A stretch of DNA of 64,000 nucleotides, taken from JAMLJG01 sp035327585 (GTDB lineage: Bacteria; Verrucomicrobiota; Kiritimatiellia; CAIVKH01). Numbering within the stretch: position 1 is the first letter of the stretch; each line of letters starts with the position of its first letter. Below, piece by piece: positions 1-8,055 of this stretch. The position numbers and the translations under genes were made by a program. The DNA is taken from contig DAOLDD010000001.1 in assembly GCA_035327585.1 (NCBI GenBank), forward strand, positions 1 through 64,000. The letters run 5' to 3'. The notes below the pieces were generated by a model that saw nothing but the letters and a program-made list of their open reading frames with translations, was not told the DNA's origin and did no database searches.

Positions 1-196
1 TGTGGGTGGTCCGGGCGCTCCGCGCACGGAAAACGCCGCGCGGAGCGCGGCGTCCGCGATGCGGATGCGCCGGATCGCGCTTGGTTGGCGCTTGTCCCGG
101 TAGCCGGGGAACTTTTGCTCCTGCGGGATCCGGCTCCGCAAGGCTGCGCCGAGACAAGCAAGCCCGCAGGGGGCAAAGGAAAACCGGGGAATGTCC
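1..196 (+). repeat. Truncated copy of a GGACATTCCCCGG-ended element
   Basis: No gene is supported here. Bases 61-196 match, in opposite orientation, the element half at 39569-39706. Shared blocks include GCGGATGCGCCGGATCGCGC, then GTCCCGGTAGCCGGGGAAC, and the end CCGGGGAATGTCC at 184-196. The other end would lie outside the window. The open frames in this stretch overlap each other and look like high-GC noise. Confidence 0.6.
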
Positions 197-244
197 GCGA
201 AATTCAATCGTTGTCCCTTTGGCAATGCCCTGTAGAATTCCGGG

Positions 245-1528
245 ATGCTCAAACGCCTGCTCCATCTCCCCCTGCATTGGCAAATTCTCATCGCGCTGAT
301 CGCCGCGGTCGCGGCGGGACTGGCGACCGGCGGCCTGAGCGGCGAGCCGGTGGACTGGGCGCTGAATGCGTACCGCATGCTCGGCACGCTCTTCCTCAAT
401 GCGCTCCGCATGATCACCGTGCCGCTCGTCGTCACCGCCGTAATCAGCGGCATTGCGCAAATTGGCGGTGGACGCGACTTCGGCAGGCTTGGCGCGAAAA
501 CACTCGGCTTCTACATGCTCACCACCACCCTCGCCGTCCTGACCGGACTGCTGGTCGTCCAGCTCATCCAACCAGGCCTCGTCAACGGCCAGCCCGCACG
601 CGACCTCATTGGTCTCTCCGCTGACACCGCGGAGGTGCAACAAAAAGTCGCCGGGCGGACGGGCCAGGATTTCGCCGACGTGCTGCTGCGCATGGTGCCG
701 TCCAACCCCATCGCGGCCGCCGCCGAAGGCGACATGCTCGGCCTCATCGTCTTTTCCCTGCTCTTCGGCTTCTTCCTCTCGCGCCTGCCTGGCGGTTCGG
801 GTGGGACACTGACCGGTTTGATTCAATCGACCTTCGACGTGATGATGCGCCTCACCGACTGGATCCTGCGCTTCGCCCCGCTGGGCGTGTTTGGCCTCGT
901 CGCCCGTGTCGTCGCCACCACCGGCCTTGACGCCTGGCGTCCACTCGCGGCCTTCTTCTCCACCGTCGTCCTCGCGCTCGGCGCGCATATGTTCATCACC
1001 ATGCCGCTGCTGCTCATCCTGCTCGCGCGTGTGAAACCCTGGCGTCACTTCCGCGCCATGGCCCCCGCCCTGCTCACCGCGTTTTCCACGAGTTCCTCCA
1101 CCGCGACCGTGCCCGTCTCGTTGGATTGCCTTGAAAAACGGGCGGGCGTTTCCAACCGCGTCGGCAGCTTCGTCGTCCCGCTCGGCGCGACGGTGAACAT
1201 GGACGGCACCGCGCTCTACGAATGCGTCGCCGCCCTCTTCATTGCGCAGGCGTACGGCCTTGAACTCACGTTCACCACGCAATTCACCGTCGTCGCGCTC
1301 GCGATTCTCACGTCCATCGGCGTCGCCGGCATCCCCGCCGCCAGTCTCGTCGCCATCGTGCTCATTCTGCAAAACATCGGCCTGCCCGCCGAAGGCATCG
1401 GCCTGATCCTCGCCACCGACCGCATCCTCGACATGTGCCGCACCACGGTAAACATCTTCGGCGACGCCACGGGCGCCGTCGTCATCGCCAAGTCGGAGGG
1501 CGAATCCAACGTCCTCGCCACGCCATAG
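245..1528 (+). CDS. Dicarboxylate/amino acid:cation symporter (DAACS family)
   Basis: This 427-residue polytopic membrane protein should import a dicarboxylate or acidic amino acid together with Na+ or H+ across the inner membrane. It opens with a short basic-aromatic stretch and a first membrane helix (about 13-30). The serine-rich re-entrant loop typical of GltP/GltT/DctA is present (TAFSTSSSTATVPVS, near 278-292), as are the NMDGTA signature near 318 and the TTVNIFGDATGAVV segment near 399, which in the family carry the cation and substrate sites. Length is normal. The ATG at 245 follows a weak TTCCGGG. The element copy at 61-196 ends 48 bases upstream. Whether the substrate is glutamate, aspartate or succinate cannot be read from the sequence. 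Confidence 0.93.
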   Translation: MLKRLLHLPLHWQILIALIAAVAAGLATGGLSGEPVDWALNAYRMLGTLFLNALRMITVPLVVTAVISGIAQIGGGRDFGRLGAKTLGFYMLTTTLAVLTGLLVVQLIQPGLVNGQPARDLIGLSADTAEVQQKVAGRTGQDFADVLLRMVPSNPIAAAAEGDMLGLIVFSLLFGFFLSRLPGGSGGTLTGLIQSTFDVMMRLTDWILRFAPLGVFGLVARVVATTGLDAWRPLAAFFSTVVLALGAHMFITMPLLLILLARVKPWRHFRAMAPALLTAFSTSSSTATVPVSLDCLEKRAGVSNRVGSFVVPLGATVNMDGTALYECVAALFIAQAYGLELTFTTQFTVVALAILTSIGVAGIPAASLVAIVLILQNIGLPAEGIGLILATDRILDMCRTTVNIFGDATGAVVIAKSEGESNVLATP

Positions 1529-1541
1529 CCCGCGACCAGAA

Positions 1542-1742
1542 ATGCCCATCAATCCCCAGCACGATTTTGGGACGCGTGAATGCCCCTCGTGCGCGACGGA
1601 GGTCGCGGCGAACAACAACCGGTGCCCGATCTGCGGCTACGAATTTCCCGCCCCCTCCCCCCGCCAGCGCGGCTTTCGCCTTGGGGGCGCCCTCCTCATG
1701 CTGGCCATCCTCGCATTCCTCATCCTGGCCGGCCTATGGTAG
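1542..1742 (+). CDS. Small zinc-ribbon membrane protein
   Basis: This 66-residue protein starts 13 bases after the symporter stop. It has two CxxC knuckles (CPSC near residue 15 and CPIC near 28), the pattern of a zinc ribbon, followed by a proline-rich linker and one hydrophobic helix (about 48-65) running to the C-terminus. The zinc ribbon probably faces the cytoplasm. The short gap suggests cotranscription with the symporter. The product is not recognised beyond this fold class, and its function is unknown. Confidence 0.65.
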   Translation: MPINPQHDFGTRECPSCATEVAANNNRCPICGYEFPAPSPRQRGFRLGGALLMLAILAFLILAGLW

Positions 1743-1828
1743 CGTGGCGATTACCTGCGTGGCAGCCGAAGTATGGCGCGCAAAGATCAATGACTGGCAA
1801 GTATGGGGGAAACTGCTAGATTCAAAGC

Positions 1829-2065
1829 ATGAGTCCGACGGTCTTCCGGTATCGTGGCTACCGTTTCTTCTTCTCGCGTGAAGAAACGCGGATGCATGTC
1901 CATGTGTACTGTCCGGATGGTGAAGCCAAATTCTGGATCGATCCCATCGTCGCATTAGCCGTGAATCAGGGTTTATCCCAGAAGCAGCTTGCGGAAATTC
2001 ACCGGGTCATTGAGGGCAAAAAGAATGAAATCGCAAAAGCATGGCACAAGCACTTCAGCGCCTGA
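1829..2065 (+). CDS. DUF4160 protein
   Basis: This 78-residue protein matches my memory of the DUF4160 pattern: an N-terminal GYRFFFxSRE stretch, an HVHV histidine pair near 25-28, a GEAKFW motif and a C-terminal KAWHKHF tail. In known genomes DUF4160 genes usually sit directly before a DUF2442 gene, and the pair is often treated as a putative toxin-antitoxin or stress module with no proven activity. Here the downstream gene starts inside this one, which fits a coupled pair. Length is normal for the family. Confidence 0.8.
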   Translation: MSPTVFRYRGYRFFFSREETRMHVHVYCPDGEAKFWIDPIVALAVNQGLSQKQLAEIHRVIEGKKNEIAKAWHKHFSA

Positions 2066-2285
2066 AGTTACCCACATCTCTGCTCATGGCCTCTGGATTT
2101 TGGTTCGAGGATCGGAGTACTTTCTGTCCTACGAAGCGTATCCATGGTTCAGGACGGCAACCATCGCCCAAGTCTTGAACGTGCGACAGCTTCACCAACA
2201 CCACCTTCACTGGCCCGATCTCGACGTAGATCTGGAGTTGGACGGGCTCAATTGCCCCGAATCCTATCCATTGGTGTACAACTAG
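2025..2285 (+). CDS. DUF2442 protein, partner of DUF4160
   Basis: This 86-residue protein begins with an ATG at 2025, inside the last 41 bases of the DUF4160 gene in another frame. The open frame also extends to 1989, but a shorter overlap is more plausible. It carries the DUF2442 layout: VTHISAHGLWILV strand pair, a YPWF segment, and a late HHLHWPDLDVDL motif. The pair is probably one transcript and one functional unit. No DNA-binding domain or nuclease motif is visible, so the toxin-antitoxin idea stays an inference from family context. Confidence 0.78.
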   Translation: MKSQKHGTSTSAPEVTHISAHGLWILVRGSEYFLSYEAYPWFRTATIAQVLNVRQLHQHHLHWPDLDVDLELDGLNCPESYPLVYN

Positions 2286-2320
2286 CGTTGGCCTCGATAG
2301 TTTAGTCGCTCACCGGAGTA

Positions 2321-2390
2321 GGCGGCAAGGGCCTGCCGCCCTCCACAGAATGGAGCATGTGTGCTGGAGGGCGCCGCGCCGTCGGCGCCG
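2321..2390. repeat. Dispersed repeat: CAAGGGCCTGC / GGAGGGCGCCG family, copy 1
   Basis: This stretch has GGCAAGGGCCTGCCGCCC, a spacer, then GGAGGGCGCCG. The same two blocks in the same order lie at 5426-5478, with a compensatory change (GCAGC/GCTGC instead of GGCGG/CCGCC) that keeps the first hairpin. It fills the gap between the DUF2442 gene and the terminator at 2417-2457. No coding signal is seen. Confidence 0.7.
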
Positions 2391-2416
2391 GACGGGACAA
2401 CCACTAGACTTATGAG

Positions 2417-2457
2417 CACAAAAAAGCGGCGGCCCGGAGGCCGCCGCTTTTTTTGTG
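2417..2457. terminator. Strong bidirectional rho-independent terminator
   Basis: The core is a GC-rich stem, GCGGCGGCC with loop CGGA and GGCCGCCGC, flanked by six A on the left and seven T on the right. The outer CAC/GTG also pair. It would terminate both the symporter to DUF2442 transcript (plus strand) and the thyA-folA-exported protein transcript (minus strand), which converge here. Confidence 0.92.
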
Positions 2458-2473
2458 ATCGTGTGAGGATCAA

Positions 2474-2806
2474 TCAGCCGCAGGAAGCATCCTTCTTGCC
2501 GGCTTTCTTATCCATCTTCGCGTCGAACTTCGCCCGCTGCTCCTCGGTGAGAACCGAACGGATCTCATCCTTGGACTTCGCGCACGCGTCCACCGTGCTG
2601 CCCGCTTCCTTGCAGGCCGCTTCGATGGTCGCGATTTTAGCCTTCTGGTCGTCCGTCAGCTCAACGCCCGACAGGGCGGATGTGCAGGCGGAAACCTGTT
2701 TCTCGGCCTTGGCTTTGCCACCCGCCGGGCAGCACGCGCCGCCGGCCCAACTCGACACGACTCCAGCGGCCAACAGGACCGCAAGTGCAACAATCATACG
2801 TTTCAT
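2474..2806 (-). CDS. Small exported Cys-rich protein, Spy/LTXXQ-like
   Basis: The protein has 110 residues. The start is the ATG at 2806, which has GGAGG six bases upstream; the longer frame up to 2833 puts that Shine-Dalgarno inside the coding region. Residues 1-20 form a signal peptide (MKRMIVALAVLLAAGVVSS). The mature part has a CC pair near 24-25 followed by Gly/Lys residues, then two LT-x-x-Q-type segments (LTDDQKAKI and LTEEQRAKF), as in periplasmic Spy/CpxP-like or metal-responsive proteins. It ends in a Lys-rich tail with a final CG. Metal binding through the cysteines is a guess. It is the last gene before the terminator at 2417-2457. Confidence 0.7.
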   Translation of the reverse strand: MKRMIVALAVLLAAGVVSSWAGGACCPAGGKAKAEKQVSACTSALSGVELTDDQKAKIATIEAACKEAGSTVDACAKSKDEIRSVLTEEQRAKFDAKMDKKAGKKDASCG

Positions 2807-2873
2807 GGTTTTTCCTCCGAATTGGGTTAACATACGCGATTCAGGCGCAAGGTAAAGCGGGACCGGCGACTTT

Positions 2874-3362
2874 TCAACCGATCCGATCCAGCGTCACAAA
2901 CGCGAAAGAGAAGGCATGCCGCTCATCGGCGGCATGCTCCTCGCGATGGATTTCGCGCCAGGCGGAACGGTCCCAAGCCGGACAGCACGTGTCGCCCGGC
3001 ACAGCGGCATGCACTTCCGTCAGATACACGCGATGGGCCAGCGGAAAGGCCTCCGCATACAAGCGGGCGCCGCCAATGATGAAGATCTCCTCCGCTCCGG
3101 CCAGCAGGTCAAGGGCCGCCGACAGCGAGACGACGACCTCCGCGCCTTCGGGTTGGAACTCCGCGCGGCTGGAGACAACGACATTGCGGCGGCCGGGCAA
3201 TGGACGCCCCAGCGATTCCCATGTTCGCCGCCCCATCACCACGGGCTTGCCCATCGTCACGGCTTTAAAATGGCGAAGGTCGTTCGGCAACCGCCACGGC
3301 AATTGTCCGTCCAGCCCAATGACGCTGTTTTCCGCCACGGCCACGATGATGGAAATCCGCAT
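2874..3362 (-). CDS. folA: Dihydrofolate reductase
   Basis: This 162-residue enzyme reduces dihydrofolate to tetrahydrofolate with NADPH, regenerating the cofactor oxidised by thymidylate synthase. Visible family marks are the AENSVIG-DGQLPW loop, LPWRLPNDLRHF with the substrate-binding acidic residue at about Asp28, and the MGRRTWES and IIGGARLY nucleotide-binding segments. The start at 3362 (MRISIIVAVAEN) gives the usual N-terminus; a longer frame adds 13 unlikely residues. Only two bases separate it from the thyA stop, so the two form an operon. Confidence 0.96.
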   Translation of the reverse strand: MRISIIVAVAENSVIGLDGQLPWRLPNDLRHFKAVTMGKPVVMGRRTWESLGRPLPGRRNVVVSSRAEFQPEGAEVVVSLSAALDLLAGAEEIFIIGGARLYAEAFPLAHRVYLTEVHAAVPGDTCCPAWDRSAWREIHREEHAADERHAFSFAFVTLDRIG

Positions 3363-3364
3363 GA

Positions 3365-4159
3365 TCAGACCGCGATGGGCGCCGCAATGGCGGGATGGCA
3401 CTGGTAATTTTCGAGCGTGAAGTCCGCAAAACGAAAATCGAAAATGGACCTCACGTCCGGATTCAGGCGCATGACGGGCGCGGGATACGGTTCACGCGAA
3501 AGCTGGAGATCGGCCTGCTCCAGATGGTTCAGGTAAAGATGCGCGTCGCCGAGCGTGTGCACGAACTCGCCCGGCCGCAATCCGGTCACCTGCGCCATCA
3601 TCATGGTGAGCAGCGCGTAGGAGGCGATGTTGAACGGGACGCCGAGGAACACATCCGCGCTGCGCTGGTACAGCTGGCAGGAGAGCGCGCCGTTCGCCAC
3701 GTAGAACTGGAACAAACAGTGGCAGGGTGCGAGCGCCATGCGGTCAATTTCGCCGGGGTTCCACGCGGTCACGATCAAGCGGCGGGAATCGGGGTTCTCG
3801 CGGATCTGCCGCACCACGTCGGCAATCTGGTCCACCACCCGACCATCCGCCGTTCGCCACGAGCGCCATTGCGCGCCGTACACCGGGCCGAGGTCGCCAT
3901 TCGCGTCCGCCCACTCGTCCCAAATCGTGACCTTGTTCTCCTTGAGATAGGCGACGTTCGTGTCGCCTTTCAGGAACCAGAGCAGTTCGTGGATGATGGA
4001 GCGGAAATGTAGTTTCTTCGTCGTGACCGCCGGAAACCCCGCCGCGAGGTCGAACCGCATCTGGTGCCCGAACACGCTCAACGTGCCGGTCCCCGTCCGA
4101 TCCGACTTGCGGACGCCCTCATGGCGAACGCGGCGCAAGAGATCAAGATAGGGTTTCAT
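3365..4159 (-). CDS. thyA: Thymidylate synthase
   Basis: This 264-residue protein, the same length as the E. coli enzyme, methylates dUMP to dTMP using methylene-tetrahydrofolate. The catalytic cysteine sits at 146 in the LAPCHCLFQFYV motif. The RTGTGT phosphate loop (21-26), the QRSADVFLGVPFN segment and the C-terminal IAAPIAV tail are all present. It is followed at two bases by folA, which recycles its dihydrofolate product. Confidence 0.97.
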   Translation of the reverse strand: MKPYLDLLRRVRHEGVRKSDRTGTGTLSVFGHQMRFDLAAGFPAVTTKKLHFRSIIHELLWFLKGDTNVAYLKENKVTIWDEWADANGDLGPVYGAQWRSWRTADGRVVDQIADVVRQIRENPDSRRLIVTAWNPGEIDRMALAPCHCLFQFYVANGALSCQLYQRSADVFLGVPFNIASYALLTMMMAQVTGLRPGEFVHTLGDAHLYLNHLEQADLQLSREPYPAPVMRLNPDVRSIFDFRFADFTLENYQCHPAIAAPIAV

Positions 4160-4170
4160 CGGAAGGGGAG

Positions 4171-4256
4171 TTTTACCACGGAGACACGGAGGGCGCGGAG
4201 AGGAAAAACGGGCGATTCATCGCACCGCTGTTCTGTGAATTCCGCGTTTTCCGTGA
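4171..4256. repeat. Dispersed repeat: CCACGGAGACACGGAG family, copy 1
   Basis: The stretch TTTTACCACGGAGACACGG followed by AGGGCGCGGAGAGGAAAA fills most of the gap between the nucleoside phosphorylase stop and thyA. The inverse complement of the same word recurs at 12639-12672. Similar CACGGAG text is common in intergenic DNA of many environmental bacteria (from memory, not searched). Confidence 0.65.
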
Positions 4257-5051
4257 TTATTCATTCTGCTTCTCCAACTTCAGCACCGCCTGGACTGCGA
4301 CCTGGATCGCGCCGCGGATGTTTTTGTCGAGCGACAGGGCGTCCTGCCCGGGCGCCGTCCATGGCGTGCGGTCGGAGACGGTGCAAATCGTGCCCGCGCG
4401 GAGACCGAACAGATTGCACATCGTGAACAAAGTGGCCGACTCCATTTCGACGTTCAGCACGCGGGCCCGCTTCCAATTCGCGCAAATGTCGTTCATCCCA
4501 TGCTGTTCGTAGCCGCCGAATGACATCGGGAGGATCGCGCCGTCTTTGCCGACGACTTTGTTGCGGGAATAGAATCCATCGACGGAAACCGTCAGGCCGG
4601 CGTGCCAGCGTTCGCCTGATTCGCGCGCGGCGTCCACCAGCGCGGACACGACCCGGTAATCCGCGACGGCCGGGTATTCCAATCCGACGTAACTGCGCGA
4701 GGTGCCCTCGTCGCGCACCGCGCCGGTCGAAATGACGTAGTCGCCCAACTCGACTTGATCCGCGATTGCGCCGCTGTTGCCGACGCGTATGAACGTGTGC
4801 GTGCCAAGTTTCGCGAGTTCCTCGACGAGGATCGCGAGCGAGGGCCCGCCGATGCCCGTCGACGCGGCGGTCATCCGCACGCCCTGGACCGTGCCGGTGT
4901 GAACGACGTATTCACGAACACGGCAGACTTCCTGAAGGTCGTCCCAGCCCTCGCTGATTTTCGGCACCCGCCCCGGATCGCCCGGCAGGAAGGCGTACCC
5001 CGCCACCTCGCCCTCGCCCAACCCCGTGATGATCTGCGCGTTTTTTTTCAT
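4257..5051 (-). CDS. Nucleoside phosphorylase (uridine phosphorylase-like)
   Basis: This 264-residue cytosolic enzyme should cleave a nucleoside with phosphate to the base and ribose-1-phosphate. Family marks are the LPGDPGRV phosphate-binding start, STGIGGPS near 65, FIRVGNSGAI, and the late VEMESATLF segment that binds the ribose. The start is the ATG at 5051, preceded by GGGAGG; the frame can open four codons earlier with a TTG. The MEXATL motif and length best fit the uridine phosphorylase branch (Udp); purine specificity cannot be excluded. It lies next to thyA-folA but is separated by a repeat. Confidence 0.85.
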   Translation of the reverse strand: MKKNAQIITGLGEGEVAGYAFLPGDPGRVPKISEGWDDLQEVCRVREYVVHTGTVQGVRMTAASTGIGGPSLAILVEELAKLGTHTFIRVGNSGAIADQVELGDYVISTGAVRDEGTSRSYVGLEYPAVADYRVVSALVDAARESGERWHAGLTVSVDGFYSRNKVVGKDGAILPMSFGGYEQHGMNDICANWKRARVLNVEMESATLFTMCNLFGLRAGTICTVSDRTPWTAPGQDALSLDKNIRGAIQVAVQAVLKLEKQNE

Positions 5052-5060
5052 CTCGCCTCC

Positions 5061-5130
5061 CAATCGAATTCCCTATCCGAATCCAAATCTGAATCCATTT
5101 CCAATTGCCAATTTCGAATTGCCAATTGCA
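5061..5130. repeat. Dispersed-type repeat: CCAATTGCCAATT tract
   Basis: An AT-rich tract of overlapping GAATCCAAAT, CAATTGCCAATT and CGAATTGCCAATTGC words lies between the divergent nucleoside phosphorylase and rubredoxin genes. Its composition is far from the surrounding GC-rich DNA. It resembles the tandem-word tracts at 35449, 48590 and 54538 in style but not in sequence. A TATTAT box at 5199-5204 could serve rubredoxin, with no convincing -35. Confidence 0.5.
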
Positions 5131-5216
5131 GATGTTTCCCGTTCTCGTGTCCTCGCCTTTCGATCCCGATTTCGACTTCTTGACCCGCGCTCCATACATA
5201 TTATGGTTCAACCCCT

Positions 5217-5405
5217 ATGACAACAGCAGACGAATCCGCCGCCATTGCCGAAAGCTGGGTCTGCACCTGCTGCGGTTACGTCTATGACCCGGAAATCGGC
5301 GACCCCGAACATGGCGTGCCGCCCGGCACGCGTTTCCAGGACCTCCCCGAAGGCTGGGTCTGCCCGCTTTGCCTCGCGCTGAAAAAGGCGTTTGATCCGC
5401 TGTAG
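5217..5405 (+). CDS. Rubredoxin
   Basis: This 62-residue cytosolic one-iron electron carrier has two knuckles: CTCCGYVYDPEIGDP near residues 16-30 and CPLCLALK near 49-56. Between them is the family GVPPGTRFQDLPEGWVCP core. The second knuckle reads CPLCLALK rather than the usual CPxCGA-K, so one glycine is replaced by leucine. The last codons and the stop lie inside a dispersed repeat that begins at 5400. Probable partners are oxidoreductases elsewhere; none is adjacent. Confidence 0.93.
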   Translation: MTTADESAAIAESWVCTCCGYVYDPEIGDPEHGVPPGTRFQDLPEGWVCPLCLALKKAFDPL

Positions 5406-5478
5406 CCGTCCACGCTGGGGGGAGCAGCAAGGGCCTGCTGCCCTCCAACCTGGATTGACGATCACAGGAGGGCGCCGC
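5400..5478. repeat. Two dispersed repeats filling the rubredoxin-zwf gap
   Basis: The first part, CTGTAGCC-GTCCACG-CTGGGG at 5400-5420, belongs to the CTGTAGCCG...TTGGG family and supplies the rubredoxin TAG stop. The second, GCAGCAAGGGCCTGCTGC at 5424-5441 followed by GGAGGGCGCCG at 5467-5477, is copy 2 of the repeat at 2321-2390 and runs up to the zwf stop. The two genes converge, so the hairpins might also act in termination. Confidence 0.6.
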
Positions 5479-7052
5479 TAACGATTCTGCCACTCCTGAT
5501 CCGATCCGACGAGCAGCCGATCGGCCTCGGCCGGGCCCCAGCCGCCTGCGGTATATTCCGCGATGGGAAATTCGGGGCGCTGCCGCCAGGTCTTCAGAAC
5601 GGGATCCACCACTCGCCACGCCGCCTCCACCTCGTCCGACCGCGTGAACAGGGTGGAATCGCCGCGCAGCACATCGAGCAGCAGGCGCTCGTAAGCCTCG
5701 GGCAACTGACGCTGCCACGTCTCGGAATAGGAAAAATCCATCGCGACGTTCTCAACCTGCACCTGCATGACCGGTCGCTTCGCGGCGAAACGGAGGGAAA
5801 TGCCCTCGTCGGGCTGGATGCGGAAAACCAACTGGTTCGGGCTCGCTCCGCTCAAGTCGCACACGTCGCCATCACATTCCACCGTCTGGAAAAGTTGGAG
5901 CGGCGGTTTCTTGAATTGCACGACGATTTCCGTCACGCGGCGCGCCAGCCGCTTGCCGGTCCGGAGATACACCGGGACACCGGCCCAGCGCCAGTTGTCA
6001 ATGAACAGCCGCATCGCGAGGTAGGTCTCCGTGCGCGAGTCCGGCGCAATGCGGTCCTCCTCCCGATAGCCCGGGACCGCGCGGTCTCCGTTCTGCCCGG
6101 CGGTGTATTGTGCGCGCACGACGGCGCGTTCCAATTCGTCCGCCTTCAGCGGGCGAATGGATTGCAGAACTTTCACCTTCTCGTTGCGCAGCGCGTCAGC
6201 GGTCAGGCTCGCGGGCGCTTCCATCGTCACGAGGCACATCAACTGGAGCAGGTGATTCTGCACCATGTCGCGCAGCGCACCGCTGGCGTCGTAGTAGGCG
6301 CCGCGGCCGCCTTCCATCCCCACCGTTTCCGCGGCGGTGATCTGGATGTGGTCGACATACTGGCTGTGGAAGAGCGGCTCGAAGATCGCGTTGGCGAAGC
6401 GGAACGAGAGGATGTTCTGGACCGTCTCCTTGCCGAGGAAATGATCGATGCGATAGACCTGCGTCTCGTGCAGATGATGGAGGACGTCGCGATTCAGCGC
6501 GCGCGCCGAATCGAGATCCGTGCCGAAGGGTTTTTCGATGACCACGCGGGTCCAGTGCTCCCCGTCCGGCGGATGCACCAGACCGGCGGCTTTCATATGG
6601 CCCAGGACCGGCGAGAAGAGTTCGGGCCGGATCGACAGGTAGTGCAGGTGATTCGGCGGGAACTGGCGACGGTCGAACAGGCGGGTGTGCAGCGCGCGGA
6701 ACGACTCGTATTGCTCGATGTCGCCGCGGTGATAGAACACATGGTCGCAAAAGCTGCGCAACACCTCATCGCGCACCGGCAGCCGGCTGAATTTTCGGAT
6801 GGCCTCCTGTGCGATCTCGCGAAACGCCGCGTCGTCATACTCGCGTCGGGCGAATCCGACGACGGCGAATTGCGCGGGCAACAACCCCTGCACATACATC
6901 GCGAACAGCGCCGGCAGCAGCTTGCGCTGCGTCAGGTCGCCGGACGCGCCGAGAATGTTGATCGTCACCGGGTGCGCGAGACGCATGGACGGGAACGCCG
7001 GAATCGCGGACTCGGCGGCTTCGCAAACAGCAGTTGAAGGGGTTGCACTCAT
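5478..7052 (-). CDS. zwf: Glucose-6-phosphate 1-dehydrogenase
   Basis: This 524-residue enzyme oxidises glucose-6-phosphate to 6-phosphogluconolactone and makes NADPH, the first step of the oxidative pentose phosphate pathway. The dinucleotide loop GASGDLTQRK is at 35-44, the EKPFGTDL segment near 174, and the active-site signature RIDHFLGKE near 203-211. An N-terminal extension of about 28 residues precedes the Rossmann fold. Its ATG overlaps the stop of the upstream DUF547 gene by ATGA. The next enzyme, 6-phosphogluconolactonase, is encoded 4 kb away on the other strand behind the transhydrogenase genes. Confidence 0.96.
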   Translation of the reverse strand: MSATPSTAVCEAAESAIPAFPSMRLAHPVTINILGASGDLTQRKLLPALFAMYVQGLLPAQFAVVGFARREYDDAAFREIAQEAIRKFSRLPVRDEVLRSFCDHVFYHRGDIEQYESFRALHTRLFDRRQFPPNHLHYLSIRPELFSPVLGHMKAAGLVHPPDGEHWTRVVIEKPFGTDLDSARALNRDVLHHLHETQVYRIDHFLGKETVQNILSFRFANAIFEPLFHSQYVDHIQITAAETVGMEGGRGAYYDASGALRDMVQNHLLQLMCLVTMEAPASLTADALRNEKVKVLQSIRPLKADELERAVVRAQYTAGQNGDRAVPGYREEDRIAPDSRTETYLAMRLFIDNWRWAGVPVYLRTGKRLARRVTEIVVQFKKPPLQLFQTVECDGDVCDLSGASPNQLVFRIQPDEGISLRFAAKRPVMQVQVENVAMDFSYSETWQRQLPEAYERLLLDVLRGDSTLFTRSDEVEAAWRVVDPVLKTWRQRPEFPIAEYTAGGWGPAEADRLLVGSDQEWQNR

Positions 7053-7804
7053 TTCTTTCGCGGGGCGGCGTCGTTCAAACGCCAGTCAAAATCCGTATGG
7101 CGGACCGAAAATCGTCCCGGCACATCGCGCACACCCCACTCCACCGGGACGATCACGCGCACATAGGCTTCCACGCTGCCCGACTGCCGGACGAAGTCGG
7201 GCGCGTACCACTTGAATACGGGGGAAAGATGCATGCGTTTCCGTTCCGTGTCGATGCGGTTGTACGGCGCGCTGGCGAGGAAAACACGGGCCTGGTCCGC
7301 AATCTGGTCAAAAAAGCGGTCGCCCCGGTAAGGTTCCCCGCGCAGCGGCGGACTGGCGCGCGCACCCTGGCACAGGGCCAGATGAACGCCCGCCTCGCGA
7401 TAGTCGCGGCGAATATAGTTCCGCAGCAGGATGTTCAGGGAAATGCGATGGCCGAACAGGGAAACCGACGGCCAGTCAAAGGGATCACCGCTGAACCAGC
7501 CGCCAGCCTTGCGGATGCTCGAAAGCGGATAGTCATCGACCGCGATCTTGAGCACCGCAAGGTTGTAGACGTTGACCAGATAGGCCAGCCGCGCCGGCAC
7601 GGTCCAACCATCAAACTCCCGCGCAGTGACAGCCGCGTAGCCTGCGATACAGGCGTCCAATGCCTCGCGATTCGCCGCCAAGCCCCGGTAGTCCACCAGC
7701 CCGTCGCGCACATGCGCGGACAGCAACGCGGCATACCGCGCGTCCGGCGACTCCTCCGCGCGGAGCGATCCGACGAAAGTCAGCACACAGATCGCAACCG
7801 CCAC
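7049..7804 (-). CDS. Exported DUF547 protein
   Basis: This protein belongs to the DUF547 family, as shown by YAALLSAHVRDGLVDYRGL, the LAYLVNVYNLAVLK segment and the late KWYAPDF motif. Family members are usually periplasmic and have no established activity. The frame is open back to 7912, but that extension would translate a dispersed repeat (7812-7883). A GTG at 7804 with AGG nearby gives a clean signal peptide (LVAVAICVLTFVGSLRAE) and 251 residues. A TTG at 7807 is equally possible. The stop overlaps the zwf start by four bases, so translation of zwf is probably coupled to it. Confidence 0.75.
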   Translation of the reverse strand: MAVAICVLTFVGSLRAEESPDARYAALLSAHVRDGLVDYRGLAANREALDACIAGYAAVTAREFDGWTVPARLAYLVNVYNLAVLKIAVDDYPLSSIRKAGGWFSGDPFDWPSVSLFGHRISLNILLRNYIRRDYREAGVHLALCQGARASPPLRGEPYRGDRFFDQIADQARVFLASAPYNRIDTERKRMHLSPVFKWYAPDFVRQSGSVEAYVRVIVPVEWGVRDVPGRFSVRHTDFDWRLNDAAPRKK

Positions 7805-7811
7805 CAAGCGC

Positions 7812-7883
7812 CTGTAGCCGCGCCCGCTGGGCGCGGATTGTGCTCCGCGACCCGACCCCCGCCCCCACCGTGGGCGTCTACAG
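7812..7883. repeat. Dispersed repeat: CTGTAGCCGCGC...CTACAG element
   Basis: The element starts with CTGTAGCCGCGCCCGCTGGG and ends with TGGGCGTCTACAG, so its ends are inverted (CTGTAG/CTACAG). Related pieces lie at 5400-5420, 11612-11658 and 35070-35092. Here it occupies the region just upstream of the likely DUF547 start and keeps that reading frame open, which is why the longest frame is misleading. Confidence 0.6.
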
Positions 7884-8055
7884 AAAGCTCCGGCGCTAAA
7901 GCGATTAACCATGTGGATATGTCAGCCCCCCACCCCCATGCCTGACAAGCGTTTTCTATCGGCATCCGCAGTCATTTCGGGGAAAACCTTATGAGCAAAG
8001 TACTTGAAGGATTGGGGGCCTCCTGTTTTCATGCAGATTCGTCGAAGGCTACATT

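Noticed and set aside
6..624. Open frames across bases 1-244 and into the symporter
   Set aside because: They run through the repeat copy at 61-196 and overlap the symporter in another frame; no motif or ribosome-binding site supports them.
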